Shown here: one piece after another, positions 23,345-34,770 of the stretch
Position numbering within the stretch: the stretch's first letter is position 1
Layout of the letters: the number at the start of each line of letters is the position of its first letter
NCBI GenBank assembly: GCA_032718475.1
Contig: JAUCBJ010003173.1
Location: 1-64,000 of the forward strand
DNA: 64,000 nucleotides
Direction: 5' to 3'
Source of the DNA: Nemertoderma westbladi
Lineage: Eukaryota; Xenacoelomorpha; Nemertodermatida; Nemertodermatidae
The notes under the pieces: model-generated
Databases searched by the model: none
What the model was told of the DNA's origin: nothing
The model's input: only the letters and a program-made list of their open reading frames with translations
Translations under genes and position numbers: made by a program

Positions 23345-23800
23345 GGAGTAAAAACCTTAAAGTCATGGGACCATGGAGCCCATTCAGGGTGTTTGTTTGC
23401 CGAGTAGTTGCTGGATAATTGCAGAGTTGTCAACAAACAAAGAAATATGACTGTAGTCTTTGTTAATTTTTTAAGGCTTTCGATTTAGTTTTCCGATCCC
23501 GATCAGTATACTTGAAGCATGTGGAATTCCTGAGGAAATTATTCGTAGCAATAATGTCACTATATGATGGTTCAACGACGTTTGTGTCTGGTGAAGCAGA
23601 TCAATTTGAAGTTGTTTGGCAGTCCTCCATTCTTATTCATAATTGTGGCATAATTATATGCATGTCCTTAGACCATCATAAAGAAGATTGGGTAGTCGTA
23701 ACACCCCTTACTGACGCCAGAAGTCGAGGAAATCCGGCGAAGCGAATCCTCAGTTCCCGAGAACTTAGAGATGACTTAGAACTATCAGATTCACTGGACA
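23345..23800 (+). pseudogene. decayed LINE reverse-transcriptase fragment
   Basis: It matches the RT region of the 30.5-kb LINE: GGGACCATGGAGCCCATT (the GTMEPI motif), a decayed VNFLRLSI-like stretch, then SLYDGSTTFVSGE and SRGNPAK. Several frameshifts and internal deletions are present, including loss of the QGD motif region. Non-functional. Confidence 0.75.
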
Positions 23801-24248
23801 GGCCGCTTTTGGTCGTCTCTCCTGCAAGCAGCTTAGCAGTAGGCCATTGTTGGCTGATTAGCTTCTGTCGACCTTGTCTGCATGATTAGCCATTGGTTGA
23901 TTACCTTCCGCCTATCCACATGGCCTTACAGTTCTGTTGCTGACCGACTGCGACTGTAGGGGTCTTCTGTTGCACCCTAAAAATGTGTACCACAGGCTAT
24001 ATTACCTAACTGAAATAGAGGAGAATCAAGTATAGACAAAACATATGTGCATACATTTTAATTTCAAAGATACATGCCCATAAATAAACGTTCAATAGTG
24101 TGCCCGCATCACTCTAGCTAGCCTTTGACTATTGCATTAGTTGAAGGGGCGACTCACCAACTGTTAAAACTAATTGGTGAATAATGGTGAGTCAGCCCTA
24201 ATGGGCTGACAGTTACAGGTATGACCACCTTACTACCATAGGGTTTCT

Positions 24249-24649
24249 GGACAATTACGACCCGGACAATTGCGACTCGGACAATTGCGACCCATGATTT
24301 TATATTATTTTTCTGGGTTAAATTGTACAGGTAGATAAATTACTGTAGCTAAATTTAAACAAGGCTACGGTTGGCCCTACATTATTTGCAATTAGATATT
24401 CTGGAATGCTTACAATTAAATTTAATTGTTTTAGCATAACCAATGTAAAGTATTTTGTTCACATTGCTCATGCAGTACATTTTTTTACCAGCTATTGCTA
24501 TAATATATATAAAATCTATAATTTTGTATAACTATTTATTTGTGGTTGTGTTGCAATTGACAGGGTCGCAATTTTCCAGGTCACAATTTTCTGTGTCGCA
24601 ATTTCTCACGCAATTGCCCAGGAAGCGATTGCCCGGGTCGCAATTGTCC
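24249..24649. mobile_element. short element with tandem-repeat inverted ends (GGACAATTGCGAC family)
   Basis: The left end holds three direct copies of GGACAATTGCGACC-like words. The right end holds about six degenerate copies of the reverse complement, ending GGGTCGCAATTGTCC. The interior of about 250 bp has no transposase. The architecture, repeated sub-units pointing inwards, recurs at 38.5-39.7 kb with a different word. Superfamily unknown. Confidence 0.65.
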
Positions 24650-25268
24650 TATTGTCCTCCTATGGCACTATATGCCATAGTAGTGGCATGAGCTGAGCGC
24701 TCGAGGACCCGGAACTGTGAGAATTTCTACCTGATCCTGACCTGCTACAACTTCTACTGAATAAAGTGGAAAGGGCTGTGAGGGATGTTGTCCTGAAACT
24801 GAATAAAAGTATTTTTATGTTAATAGAAGCATGGGGGGGGGGGGGGGGGGTGTATCAATTAAAGATGACTTACAGTAACTTGGGTCAGTAACTTGGGGGT
24901 CATAAGTTAGGCATAGAAAATGCATACATAGCTCTATCAAAATGTATTATCCCGATTTGAGCCATAGATAGTGGAGAGTTATGAACGCAGATTACGATTC
25001 AGATGGCACTAATTTATAAATAAATATGAGGTCATACCAGATCGATTTACTTTTCTGGGAACCAGAGCCCAAGGAAAGTTTAGCGTGGACGAATGAGTAG
25101 ATTGGTAGTACTATTGGTAGATTGGTAGTGGATACTAAGCAACACTTTAGTTTAAAATTATACTTAATTCTTTTAATATTATGATTTTGCTACAGTTGGA
25201 ATTATTAGCCAAACTAATTTATTAATTAAATAACTTACTAATTATAATATAACTTAACTTGAATTATC
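24650..25268. other. upstream region of the sulfotransferase gene
   Basis: Contains a poly-G tract at about 24834-24851 and AT-rich sequence up to the ATG. No convincing TATA box or initiator can be singled out. Confidence 0.3.
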
Positions 25269-26294
25269 ATGGATTTCGAATTGTCTGATGGAGTTCATGT
25301 AGAAGAAGTAACTGGACATGCCTTCAATGAGTTTGCTGCCTGCCAGAAGTTTTATAAAGACAGGAAGTTTTTCCGATTTCTCCCATGTGGTACTGTCTAT
25401 CCAGCACTATTTGCTCAATATGAAAAACAAATCAAGGAATTTCCAGTGATTCAAGATGATGTGTGGATTTCGTCTTTCCCGAAGGCAGGAACGACCTGGA
25501 CTCAGGAGATGGTCTGGAACATCATGCACGGGGTCGACTTAGATGCAGCCAAAGCATCTGATCTAGATCGGAGAGTTCCTTTCCTTGAGTTTACAGCATT
25601 GATCGGTCGTGAAGCTTTCATGAAAAGCATTCGAGAAACTAAGGGTATCAATGATCTTGATGGATGTGAAACTTCAATGGATGTAGCCGAGAAACATATA
25701 TCCCCACGAATTATAAAAACTCATCTTAATTACGAAATGCTTCCCACTGAGGTTCTCTCCAAGGGTGTCAAGCTTATTTACATTGCTCGAAATCCAAGGG
25801 ATACTGTTGTTTCATTTTATCATCACTGGCAGACTTGGGCTGCTTATTTTGGAGACTTTGATGTTTTCTTCAACTCATTTATCGAAGGAGTGACCGGTTA
25901 CTATACTCCATTCTTTCCTCACGTCCTTGGCTACTGGCGAGAGAAACACCGCCCCAACATTCTGTTTCTCACTTATGAAGAAATGAAGAAAGATTTACCA
26001 GCAGTTATCAGAAAAACAGCGATGTTTCTGGAAAAAGAAATTACTGACGATCAGGTGAATAAACTCGTAGATCATCTTTCCTTCAATAAAATGAAGGATA
26101 ATAGACGAGTTAGTAAGGCGGATTTCCTTGACAAATTGAGGCAAATATCGGGTGCTGAAGTGAAAGATTTCATTAGGAAAGGAATAACTGGAGACTGGAA
26201 GAATTATTTTAGTGAAGATCAACTGGAGAGAATGATGATCTGGGAAGAAAATAATTTAAAGGGAACCGATCTTAAATTCGTTTATGAGTTATGA
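25269..26294 (+). CDS. cytosolic sulfotransferase (SULT family), intronless
   Basis: A complete 341-residue frame. It is predicted to transfer the sulfuryl group from PAPS to a hydroxyl or amine of a small acceptor in the cytosol; the acceptor cannot be inferred. Family signatures are all present: the PAPS 5'-phosphosulfate loop SSFPKAGTTW (68-77), the catalytic histidine in KTHL (H152), the 3'-phosphate site RNPRDTVVSFYH (174-185) and the C-terminal RKGITGDWKNYF (303-314). The N terminus is about 40 residues longer than vertebrate SULT1, as in many arthropod members, and EEMKKDLPAVIRK also has that flavour. There is no signal peptide or membrane segment. The ATG at 25269 is the first in frame, and the N-terminal residues read like the family. 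No introns interrupt it, so it is either a naturally intronless gene or an old retrocopy; no poly-A tail or target duplication was seen. A possible AATAAA lies about 475 bp downstream. Confidence 0.93.
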   Translation: MDFELSDGVHVEEVTGHAFNEFAACQKFYKDRKFFRFLPCGTVYPALFAQYEKQIKEFPVIQDDVWISSFPKAGTTWTQEMVWNIMHGVDLDAAKASDLDRRVPFLEFTALIGREAFMKSIRETKGINDLDGCETSMDVAEKHISPRIIKTHLNYEMLPTEVLSKGVKLIYIARNPRDTVVSFYHHWQTWAAYFGDFDVFFNSFIEGVTGYYTPFFPHVLGYWREKHRPNILFLTYEEMKKDLPAVIRKTAMFLEKEITDDQVNKLVDHLSFNKMKDNRRVSKADFLDKLRQISGAEVKDFIRKGITGDWKNYFSEDQLERMMIWEENNLKGTDLKFVYEL

Positions 26295-26924
26295 TTAAGA
26301 TAGTTAAATAGTCAAAATATAGTTATTTTGATCATAAGATTATATTAAAAATGTAGATAATTTCATGTAGGGTGATTGATGATCTTGGCCATAGTGTGTG
26401 GACAGTTCTGTAATCAAACTGTAATTTATATCAAGTTTGATGAAATTAAGTTTGGAATTAAAATCATAATTTTATATGAAACACTATTTTGCACAAACTT
26501 TTCCGCATACTTTATGATGATCTCTAATGATTATGATAACATTATGATCCACATAATAACTATTTATTCTAATGAAACATAGCAGTATTCTATATCCTTC
26601 TGACACAAGATATAAAATGCCAATCTCCTATTATACATCAAGAGGTCCTAATGGATATAAAACAATTTTATTTATATGCAATAGTAGTAGTAATTTTATT
26701 CCATGAATCTTCTTATTGCCGGATTCATTGTAAACAATTATTATATATTACAAATTTCAGACCAGGGAATAAACCTTTTTGACTATCAGTCAGTAATCTG
26801 TAGACTCCAGCAACAAACCCACACTGAGAACTGAGACGACATAGATACCTTATCTTGTAGCATTTTTATCATTGGCTTTATTGCATTAGGCATGATGAAA
26901 ACAATGTGTGAAAACAAATAAGCA

Positions 26925-28035
26925 GGTGCTAGTTCCCAAGAAGGGCAACCTAATACTTTATGGTTCTTTTCGGGGAATCTCGTTGATCTCGATTGATGCA
27001 AAGCTATACAATATAACTCCATTAAATCGCATCAGGGATCCTGCAGTTGAAAGACTGCTATGTGGAAATCATAATAGGTAGAGTGTAAAGGTCGTGGAAC
27101 CATGGAGCCTATTCTTGCACTTATAAGGATAAGTGCAAGAATAGGCTCCATGGTTATAAGGATAATCGAAGCATCTGGCTGTTATCTTTGTAGACTTCAA
27201 GACCTTTGATTCAAGTTTATGACCACGTATGTTTGGCATACTTAGAGCATATGGGGATTCCTGGAATTAATGCAGCTATCAGATCACTGTACTATGGTTC
27301 CACCACATTTGCATCTACTGTTGATGGTGACACAGATCCATTCGAAGTGATTTGGGGAGTCCTCCAGGGTGACACACTTGTACCATTTTTGTTCATAATT
27401 GTGGTTGACTATGTTCTAAGCATGTCCTTAGATCATCGTAATGATTATGAGGTGAAGGTAACTCCACCTACCGGCTCCAGAAGTCGAGGAAATCCTGCAA
27501 AGTACCTAACTGATCTAGACTTTGCTGATGATTTACTAATACTCTCAGAATCACTAGTGGGAGCCAAATGGCTCCTCAGCTCATTAGAGAATAGGCTGCT
27601 TCTAGTGTTGGTCTTTTTTTTTTAACTCGAAGAAGATCACAATTCTGACAGTTAACTTTAAATTTTGTCAGGAAATGTCTGATTGTATGAGCATAAATTA
27701 AAAGGATGGTATGCATGAGCACGTTTCTCTTCTTCTATTAACTGGGATCATGGATCCGGAACTCAGGTGAAGACGTTTGAATACTTAAGGGAAAAGCATG
27801 GGCAACATTAAATGGGCTTTCAAGTATTTGGACGTCTGATTATTTAGATATGATTAATGTCTGTTTATTTAGAGCAGCATTAGTATTCCAGTACTCTTCT
27901 ATGGGAGTCCATGCTGTGCTCTAACTGCTGAGAACACCAAATATCTGGATGAAACATTCACAAGAATGCTATGCCGGGTTCACTGTGTCAAGTGCAATGC
28001 GCATATCTCCAACCAGACACTATACAACATTGGAG
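26925..28035 (+). pseudogene. LINE ORF2 pseudogene (RT and C-terminal parts)
   Basis: It is collinear with the 30.5-kb LINE: a VPKKGNL-like start, the GTMEPI region, the intact-looking 27206-27625 stretch with YYGSTTFASTVDGDT, VLQGDTLVPFLFIIVVDYV and LDFADDLLILSES (the RT catalytic ADD), then a decayed tail with TPSSG-type cysteine/histidine residues lost and ending near the YNIGG motif. Frameshifts and a hairpin insertion at 27098-27155 break it. Confidence 0.85.
27098..27155. repeat. perfect 26-bp hairpin inserted in a LINE copy
   Basis: Arms 27098-27123 and 27130-27155 are exact reverse complements (left arm starts AACCATGGAGCCTATTC) around the spacer TAAGGA. The left arm plus spacer is normal LINE sequence. 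The right arm is an inverted copy, after which normal LINE sequence resumes, repeating ATAAGGATAA. Confidence 0.9.
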
Positions 28036-28204
28036 GTATATCAATGCTTGACACATTTGACAAAGACACATTTGACAATGGCACATCCGCCATTGTTTTC
28101 TCCATAAAGACCCACTAATATAATCGGCCTGCTGCATTGATACTGCACATTGAGATGCGATTCCAGCTTAACAAAAAAAATTTGCATCACCATGCAATCC
28201 ACAA

Positions 28205-28525
28205 TTGGCAAACATAATGCAGCGTGCATTAAGAATGCTATTCCAGCTTATCAACAAAGTTGCCCCACCACAACTACCTATCCCGCATGACTTTTGCGAC
28301 ACTATCCGCATCTTCAAGGCCAGTGTCCTTTAGGAGTCGTCTCAAGAAAGTCATAGGCTGTCCACCATGCTTTCTCCAAGGGGAAAGCCAAAGCACAAGA
28401 TTGTGCACAGGCTGTGCACGTCTCTTAAAGGACGCTGTCCTTGAGAATGCGGATAATCTCGCGAAAGTCATGGGGGTTAGTGAGTTGTGGCAGTGCAACA
28501 TTTTTGATAAGCAGGCTAGCCTGCG
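28205..28525. pseudogene. two LINE 3' tails joined in inverted orientation
   Basis: 28215-28420 is the minus-strand LINE tail (HGGQPMTFLRRLLKDTGLEDAD). 28421-28525 is a plus-strand copy of part of the same tail (LKDAVLENADNLAKVMG, SELWQCNIFDKQA). The junction is TGTGCACAGGCTGTGCACG, itself a short inverted word. Both are non-functional. Confidence 0.75.
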
Positions 28526-28654
28526 ACTGTAACGTAAAATCGCGTTAAGTCTTCCATTCAATCAGGTATAACTTACATGTAGTTACAACTGAATCCAAAA
28601 TAGTAATTATACGGTGCCAGAAAGGTGATATCAATGATTGCATTAAAACCAGTA

Positions 28655-28945
28655 ATCCCAGGAAGTAATGTATTAAATCCCCAGTCTGGTATAGAAGATG
28701 TATTGTTTGGAGGAACCGTGTTAGTACCAGATGAAAATTTCATCCCTAATCAATCAATGCGACTAATCTTATTAATTTCCTTCTGTGATAACAAACTAAT
28801 GCGACGCATTGAAATTTAATTCCAACTTATTAACGAATCTAAACGGAAATAAAACAGGGAGAATAAATGATAAACGAGATTATCGTTTAACAATTAATCT
28901 TTAGATTGATGAGCCTTCTTCACCAGAGGTTAGGTTGTCACGTCG
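28655..28945. repeat. dispersed repeat, inverted partner at 59237-59525
   Basis: About 290 bp, including GATGAAAATTTCATCCCTAATC and GATGAGCCTTCTTCACCAGAGG, is present as a reverse complement in unc-4 intron 2, with perhaps 10 percent divergence by eye. The inner GGATGAAA/TTTCATCCC words form a hairpin. The nature of the repeat is unknown. Confidence 0.8.
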
Positions 28946-29127
28946 AATCGCACTACTGGATTGATTTATTTTTCGATATTTTTAAATCTCAATCAACAAT
29001 AAAAGCTACAATAATATCATGTCAAGCTCTAAACTGTATTTTATTAATATTATTCGGGTGGAAGTTGAATAAAGTACAGCCCTTCAAGTGTCGCACATTG
29101 CGGTGCACATAGTGGCGACAGAGTGAC

Positions 29128-29552
29128 ACACATTGTGGCGCATATAGTGGCGCACATTGTGGCGCACATAATGGAGCACATTGTGGCGCACATTGTGGCG
29201 CACATTGTGGCGCACATTGTGGCGCACATTGTGGCGCACATTGTGGCGCACATTGTGGCGCACATTGTGGCGCACATTGTGGCGTACATTGTGGCTCACA
29301 TTGTGGTGCACATAGTGGCGTACATTGTGGCGCTCATAGTGACATACATTGTGGCGCCCATAGTGGCGTACATTGTGGCGCACATTATGGTTCACATTGT
29401 GGCGCACATAGTGGCGTACATTGTGGCGCACATGGTGGCGTATATTGTGGCGCACATAGTGGCGCACATAGTAGTGTACATTTTGGCGCACATAGTGGCG
29501 TACATTGTGGCGCACATTGTGGCTTACAATGTGGCGCACATTCACCGCAATT
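29128..29552. repeat. 12-bp minisatellite (GTGGCGCACATT)
   Basis: About 35 tandem units of GTGGCGCACATT with point variants (GTACATT, CATAGT). Period 12 keeps several frames open on both strands, giving low-complexity pseudo-proteins (IVAHIVAH, NVRHNVRH) that are not evidence of a gene. Confidence 0.95.
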
Positions 29553-29986
29553 GAAAAAAGTGATCTCCATCTCAAATTCGTCGCATATGAAAGTTTTCTT
29601 TATTGTTTTGCGTTTTCGGTCATTTTATTGAATGTTATTTTTCTTAACATGCTGAATTTTGTTAAAACCTTGAATTTTAGGTTAAATCAAAGCAAAGGAA
29701 GTGGAATTTAATTGAATTACTGTATTTTTTTTAAACAAAATCACATCAAAATCGGTGAAATAAAAATCAGATAAAAAAGTGTTATTTTTGCAAATATTAT
29801 TAATTCTCAAAATGTATTTTGTTTCATGTGAAAAAGCAGAAAAAGTATGAGAGAGCAATTTAACTTTGAAAAACATTGCAATATTGCAAATGAGTAATAG
29901 TCTGGTTCCTTTTTGCCAAAATAATGATGGCGAAGGCAAATTTGGGTAATGGCTGGCATCCAACTGTTTTAAGCTAAATCGAGTGT

Positions 29987-30258
29987 GCTGATTCCGAATC
30001 CGTCTGATGCCAAGCTCAATTGTGAAATTTTGGGTCCCGTTTCACCATGGCAACACGAGGTTATTTGCAAAGACCGTTTTCTATTGACTCTACAGAATTC
30101 TAACCTTGACCTACCCCCCCCCCCCCCCCCCCCCCCCATAAACCGGCATCAGAGAATCCATTGAGGTACATTTTAGAACCCAGTTACCATGGCAACTGTT
30201 CGAAATACGTCTTCAAATGTCGTTCTAAAATGTACCTCTATGGATTCTCTAATGCTGG

Positions 30259-30289
<31 letters not shown>

Positions 30290-30398
30290 TAGGACAAGGT
30301 TAGAATTTTGTAGAGTCAATAGAAAATGACCTCCCATTGCCATGGTTAAACGGGACCCAAAAATTCACAATTGGGCATCAGACGGATTCGGAATCAGC
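29987..30398. mobile_element. 412-bp foldback element with poly-C and poly-G arms
   Basis: Nearly the entire element is an inverted repeat. The left arm starts GCTGATTCCGAATCCGTC and the right arm ends GACGGATTCGGAATCAGC. A run of 24 C (30114-30137) is mirrored by 27 G (30263-30289), and the unpaired centre of about 35 bp lies near 30200. CCATGGCAAC words occur in both arms. No coding content. It would fold into one long hairpin. Confidence 0.9.
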
Positions 30399-30535
30399 TA
30401 AACAAAATCATCGAATATTCAGGATGTATCAGAAATGTTGCAAACAAATTAATTGTTGTTTTGAATATAACAACAACTTCAATGTTTAATATAAATTATC
30501 GTAGTAATTAAAATAAACAGCACCATAGTTTTAGA

Positions 30536-31983
30536 GTACTACTAGGATCGGCATGCTGCATTGCAGCTGCATTTTTAAGAATGCTGTGCCGGCTTGTCAA
30601 CAAAATTGCTCCGCCACAACTCCCTATCACCCATGACATTTGCTAGATCATCCGCATCTTTAAGGCCAGTGTCCTTTAAGATGCGTCTCAAGAAAGTCAT
30701 GGGCTGTCCACCATGCTTATTCACTCCATGAGGCTGCCAAAGTACAAGATTATGCACTGGCTGGTCCTCACGGCGAAAGCAATGTCCTGCAAAGCGGAGG
30801 CGATTTTGTTCTAGTGTCAAGCTTGGGGGAACCAATGAGACACCTCCAATGTTATATAGTGTCTGGTTGGAGATGTCTGCATTGTACTTGACACAATGTA
30901 CCCGGCGTAGCATTCTTGTGAATGTGCCATCCAGAGATTTGGTGTCCTCAGCAGTTAGAGCCCAGCATGGACTCCCGTAGAGGAGTACTGGAACTACTGC
31001 TGCTCTAAATAATCGGACCTTAAGTTTCCGATTAATTCTAGGTGACTTCCAAATCCCGGAAAGCCTATTCAAGGCTGCCCATGCCTTTCCCTTACGTATT
31101 CGAAGGTCCTCACCTGACTTCCGGATCCATGATCCCAGGTAACAGAAGTCGTCCACATGCTCAAGCATACCATCCTTTGAGCTTATGCTCATCCGATCAG
31201 AGACTTGCTGAGGACTTTCAAAGTTAACTGTCAGAATTTTGGTCTTTCTGGAGTTAATAAAAAGACCAACACTAGAAGCAGCATGTTCTAATGAGCTGAG
31301 GAGCCGCTGGGCTCCCTCTAATGATTCTGAGAGTACTCCTAAGTCATCAGCAAAGTCTAGATCAGTTAGGTACTTGGCTGGATTTCCTCGACTTCTGGAG
31401 CCAGTAGGTGGAGTTATCATCACCCCATCATCATTATGATGATCTAAGGACATCCGTAGAACATAGTCAACCACAATAATGAACAAGAATGGTGCAAGTG
31501 TGTCTCCTTGGAGGACGCCCCATAACACTTCAAATGGTTCTGTGTCACCGTCAACAGTAGACACAAATGTTGTCGAACCATCGTATACTGATCTGATTGC
31601 TGCAATAATTTCATCAGGAATCCCATATAATGAAAGTATGCTGAACATACGTGAGCGAGAGACTGAATCAAAGGCCTTGAAGAAGTCAACAAAGATAACA
31701 GCCAGATGCCTGTCTTTCTTTTTTGATAACTCTTCAATTATCCTTCTAAGTGCCAAAATGGGCTCCATGGTCCCACGACCTTTACGGAACCCATTCTGAT
31801 TTCCACGTAGCAGTCTCTCAATGGGATCCCTGATGCGATTTAATAGAATTCTATTGTATAGTTTTGCAGCAATCGAGATCAATGAGATTCCCCGAAAAGA
31901 ACCATAGAGTGTTAGGTTGCCCTTCTTGGGAACTGGCACCAACTTATTTGTTTTCATTTCTTGTGGGACTCTTGTTGTATGGT
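30536..31983 (-). pseudogene. LINE copy, 5'-truncated, with 460-codon open RT frame
   Basis: The minus-strand frame 31957-30575 is open for 460 codons and begins inside the RT domain. RT motifs: LVPVPKKGN and FRGISLI, KGRGTMEP, VIFVDFFKAFDS (first catalytic D; the usual K is F), VLQGDTLAPFLFI and FADD at 202-205. It then shows the usual C-terminal region with [10 protein letters not shown] and a short tail. The RT looks like the I/Jockey-type non-LTR group, but the clade is not certain. The copy is flanked by ATAGTTTTAGA at 30525-30535 and 31984-31994, a target-site duplication. The endonuclease and first part of the RT are missing, so the copy is dead on arrival even though the frame is open. 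Confidence 0.88.
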
Positions 31984-32156
31984 ATAGTTTTAGACTCTAG
32001 TACTCTAAGTTTTAGAGTAGTTGTATTCAATTAACTGTATTCTACTACAGTGAGTGTAGTAGGCAATGGTGTTGTGTTAAGATTTGCAATAATTTGTCTA
32101 TATAAATTCTGCTGCCTCCGTTGAATAGTAGTTAGCATACCCCAAGGGCGCAACCA

Positions 32157-32223
32157 GGGGGGGGGGGAGGGGTGTTGTCTATGGGGGCAATAACTGACCA
32201 CCAGCCCCCCCCCCCCCCCCCCC
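32157..32223. repeat. short poly-G / poly-C inverted pair
   Basis: A G-rich run (32157-32172) and a C run (32205-32223) enclose about 32 bp and could pair. Confidence 0.7.
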
Positions 32224-32394
32224 TCCAAAAAAAAACTTGTGCGCGCAATTCGCGCTCGCAAACTGCATGCTATTTCCGCGTAGAAACATATGCGCGCGAG
32301 ATTTGGGGAACCCCATAACGGCCATGTCGCGTGCAAACTACGTGTCATTTCTGTTTTTAATTTTGTCTGGGCGAGAAATTTGAATTTATGTGTC

Positions 32395-32540
32395 ATACTG
32401 TTCAGCTGTTCAACAATTGCCCCCCGGACAATTACCCCCCAGACAATTGCCCCGCGAGGGCAATTGCCCCCCGGGACTATCGCCACCTCCCGGAAAATTG
32501 TCCCCCGGACAACTTGCCCCCCAAACAATCACCCCAAGGA
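32395..32540. repeat. CAATTGCCCCCCGGA tandem words
   Basis: Roughly eight degenerate copies of a 15-bp word CAATTGCCCCCCGGA. This resembles one end of the tandem-repeat-ended elements at 24.2 and 38.5 kb. No matching inverted end was found nearby, so it may be a truncated copy. Confidence 0.6.
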
Positions 32541-33432
32541 AAATTTCAAAATAATAAATTGCATGCATGAGCTCGCATATATTTTTAGTTCATGTAATTT
32601 TCATAAATAAGTTAGAACATTAATAATATGAGCACAGTAATTTATATTCTTTCATGTAAGGACATCCCATATTTATTAATCAGGATTCCTACATTTTAAT
32701 ATTGTGAGCAATTGATTTTAAGTAGTTTAGTATGGACCTATTCTTATAGTGTGAAACTATATTACGGATTCGCGCATTGATGTTCTTATATTTGATGCGT
32801 TGCAATGGTGCTGAGACAAAGCGTTATTCCAATCCAATATCTCTATTGCGTTGCTATGTTCCAGAACATTGAGTATTTATTAAATAGAATAAAAGGCATC
32901 TAGCGAACGATAATTCTTGCAATCTTTGAACGCCTATATCTCAGCTGTTTATCAACGAAATTCAGATATTGTTACATATTTCGAATCCTTGAAACGCAAA
33001 CTTTCTAATGATATGAAAAATTACGACTAATGTGAAGAATGGCTACGATACGGAGGGTGCGATTTCGGAAAAAGACACTTTTATAAAACGTTTATTAAAA
33101 AAATTTAAAGACGAAATCGAAAATTCCGGCTTCATGGGGTCATCGACGGTGAGTGGAGCTAGTTGAGTTTCAAATTTCAAGCAATATGATAAAGATTTGT
33201 AGAAAAATTTAGGGGGTCCGTGTCATCAGAAAATGACACTATATTACGGGACATGGTGTATATTTTGTAGCAATTATATTTTTAATTATGGCTGATATGT
33301 AGCAAAAATAACAAGTGCTATTCACGTTTATTTATTGTTTTGGTTAGAATGACATGTCACGTGACCTACTCCTTTCCCTGAAAATATAAGGATCAAACGC
33401 TGGATGACCTAACAATATAGTAGGCCTACCAT
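32541..33432. other. non-coding, shares a repeat with 49.9-50.0 kb
   Basis: TATCTCAGCTGTTTATCAACG and its surroundings (about 32925-33010) resemble 49945-50030 in direct orientation. Otherwise nothing is recognised. Confidence 0.4.
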
Positions 33433-33436
33433 TTAA

Positions 33437-33640
33437 GGAAGGGGGGGGGGGGGGGGGGGGGGGGGGTACACCACTGTCGGACAACTCTTTGATTTATCAC
33501 TCTCAGCGTTTCAAAATTGTTTTGTTTTGGCTATAATTTGGAATATATGTACCTAAGATGCTATTATTCTACATGACAGGTCAGAAAAATCTTATTTTTC
33601 GCTATTTAATATTAGTTAATACTAGTTAACAATAAAAAAA
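33437..33640 (-). mobile_element. truncated end of the poly-G-ended TTAA element
   Basis: TTAA at 33433-33436 is followed by GGAA, a run of about 26 G, then TACACCA and about 170 bp that is the reverse complement of 38140-38329. Only this end is present. It shows that the poly-G tract is a genuine terminus of the family. Confidence 0.75.
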
Positions 33641-34770
33641 AGTAAGCTTAGTATTAGTAAGTTGTTTTTAGTAAAATTGCAATGGTTTTTAGAGTATTTT
33701 AATAGATGTGTGTGTGTGACTGGCGTAACGGATCTTAATTTTAAGCAATACACCCTGTGAATACAGCACATTACTACTGTATCTTTTAGTATACGAATAT
33801 GGCAACAAATTTTATGTATTTATGTAATTTCAATTTGTATTTACTCAAAATTAGCTAATCATTTATGTTGTTATTGCAGGTTTATATTCGTTTTGTACTT
33901 ATAATCACTTATTCATGACTAAATATTTTTAGATACTACGATTATAGTTTACTAAATAAATATTTGCAGTATTGCGTTATGTTATTTGTAAATACTAAAT
34001 AAAAAGAGAAATAAATCTAAAAAAAAAATATGGCAACAAAGGCTCGGGAAACAACTCAAACGGTTACATTATTAAGAAATAAAAAAGAGGAGGGTCAAAT
34101 GGGTCTACTTCAGAATACCTCCAATTAAGTTTGTCGGTTAAAATGGTGGGTGGATCAAAGTAAAACAAATTTTCAATCGAACCATATATAACATGTCCGC
34201 CTATGTTGGGAACAAACTATTTTAAGCCAAAAATTAAATTGAAAAATAAAAATTAAAACAATTCGAAATAAGCGGATCAATAATAATAAAAAGTTGAATA
34301 TAAATATTAAATATAATAGTTAATAATAATAGGTTTTGAGGTCCCTCATAAATCGGGCGGTGTATTTTTATTAAAAGGGAAGGAAATATAAATATATTTA
34401 ATACATAGTCTGAAATTATTGAAATTTATATTTAATCAATTAACTGTACCCAATTAAGGGTCCACTTAACCAACGCTGGGAATACACCAAGTAAATTTAT
34501 AACCAAAATTAAATACAAATAAATTACCACCCAACCCAAGTAAGGCGCATAAATACTGATCTACAAATAATTATAATTACCTACATTATTATGTCTAACT
34601 TAAAAAATATTTCCGAGGAGCTTAGCCCACCATTAGCCCCCCTTAACTGCTATGGGCTCTTTTCTAATGCGTGAAACCTCCCTCTTTCCCAAATCCTTGA
34701 TACAACACTGTCCAGACCCCCCTGGTTCGAGTCTGAGAAATTCCACTTTTTACTCCAGTTGTCTCCAAAA
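33641..34770. other. AT-rich stretch without features
   Basis: No ORF, hairpin or tandem repeat stood out. Confidence 0.5.

Noticed and set aside
29050-29575. Overlapping frames of MCAT, VRHN and VAHI repeats
   Set aside because: A 12-bp minisatellite keeps several frames open on both strands by arithmetic.
34680-34760. Box-B-like GGTTCGAGTC as a tRNA gene
   Set aside because: No box A at the right distance and no acceptor or anticodon stem could be formed.
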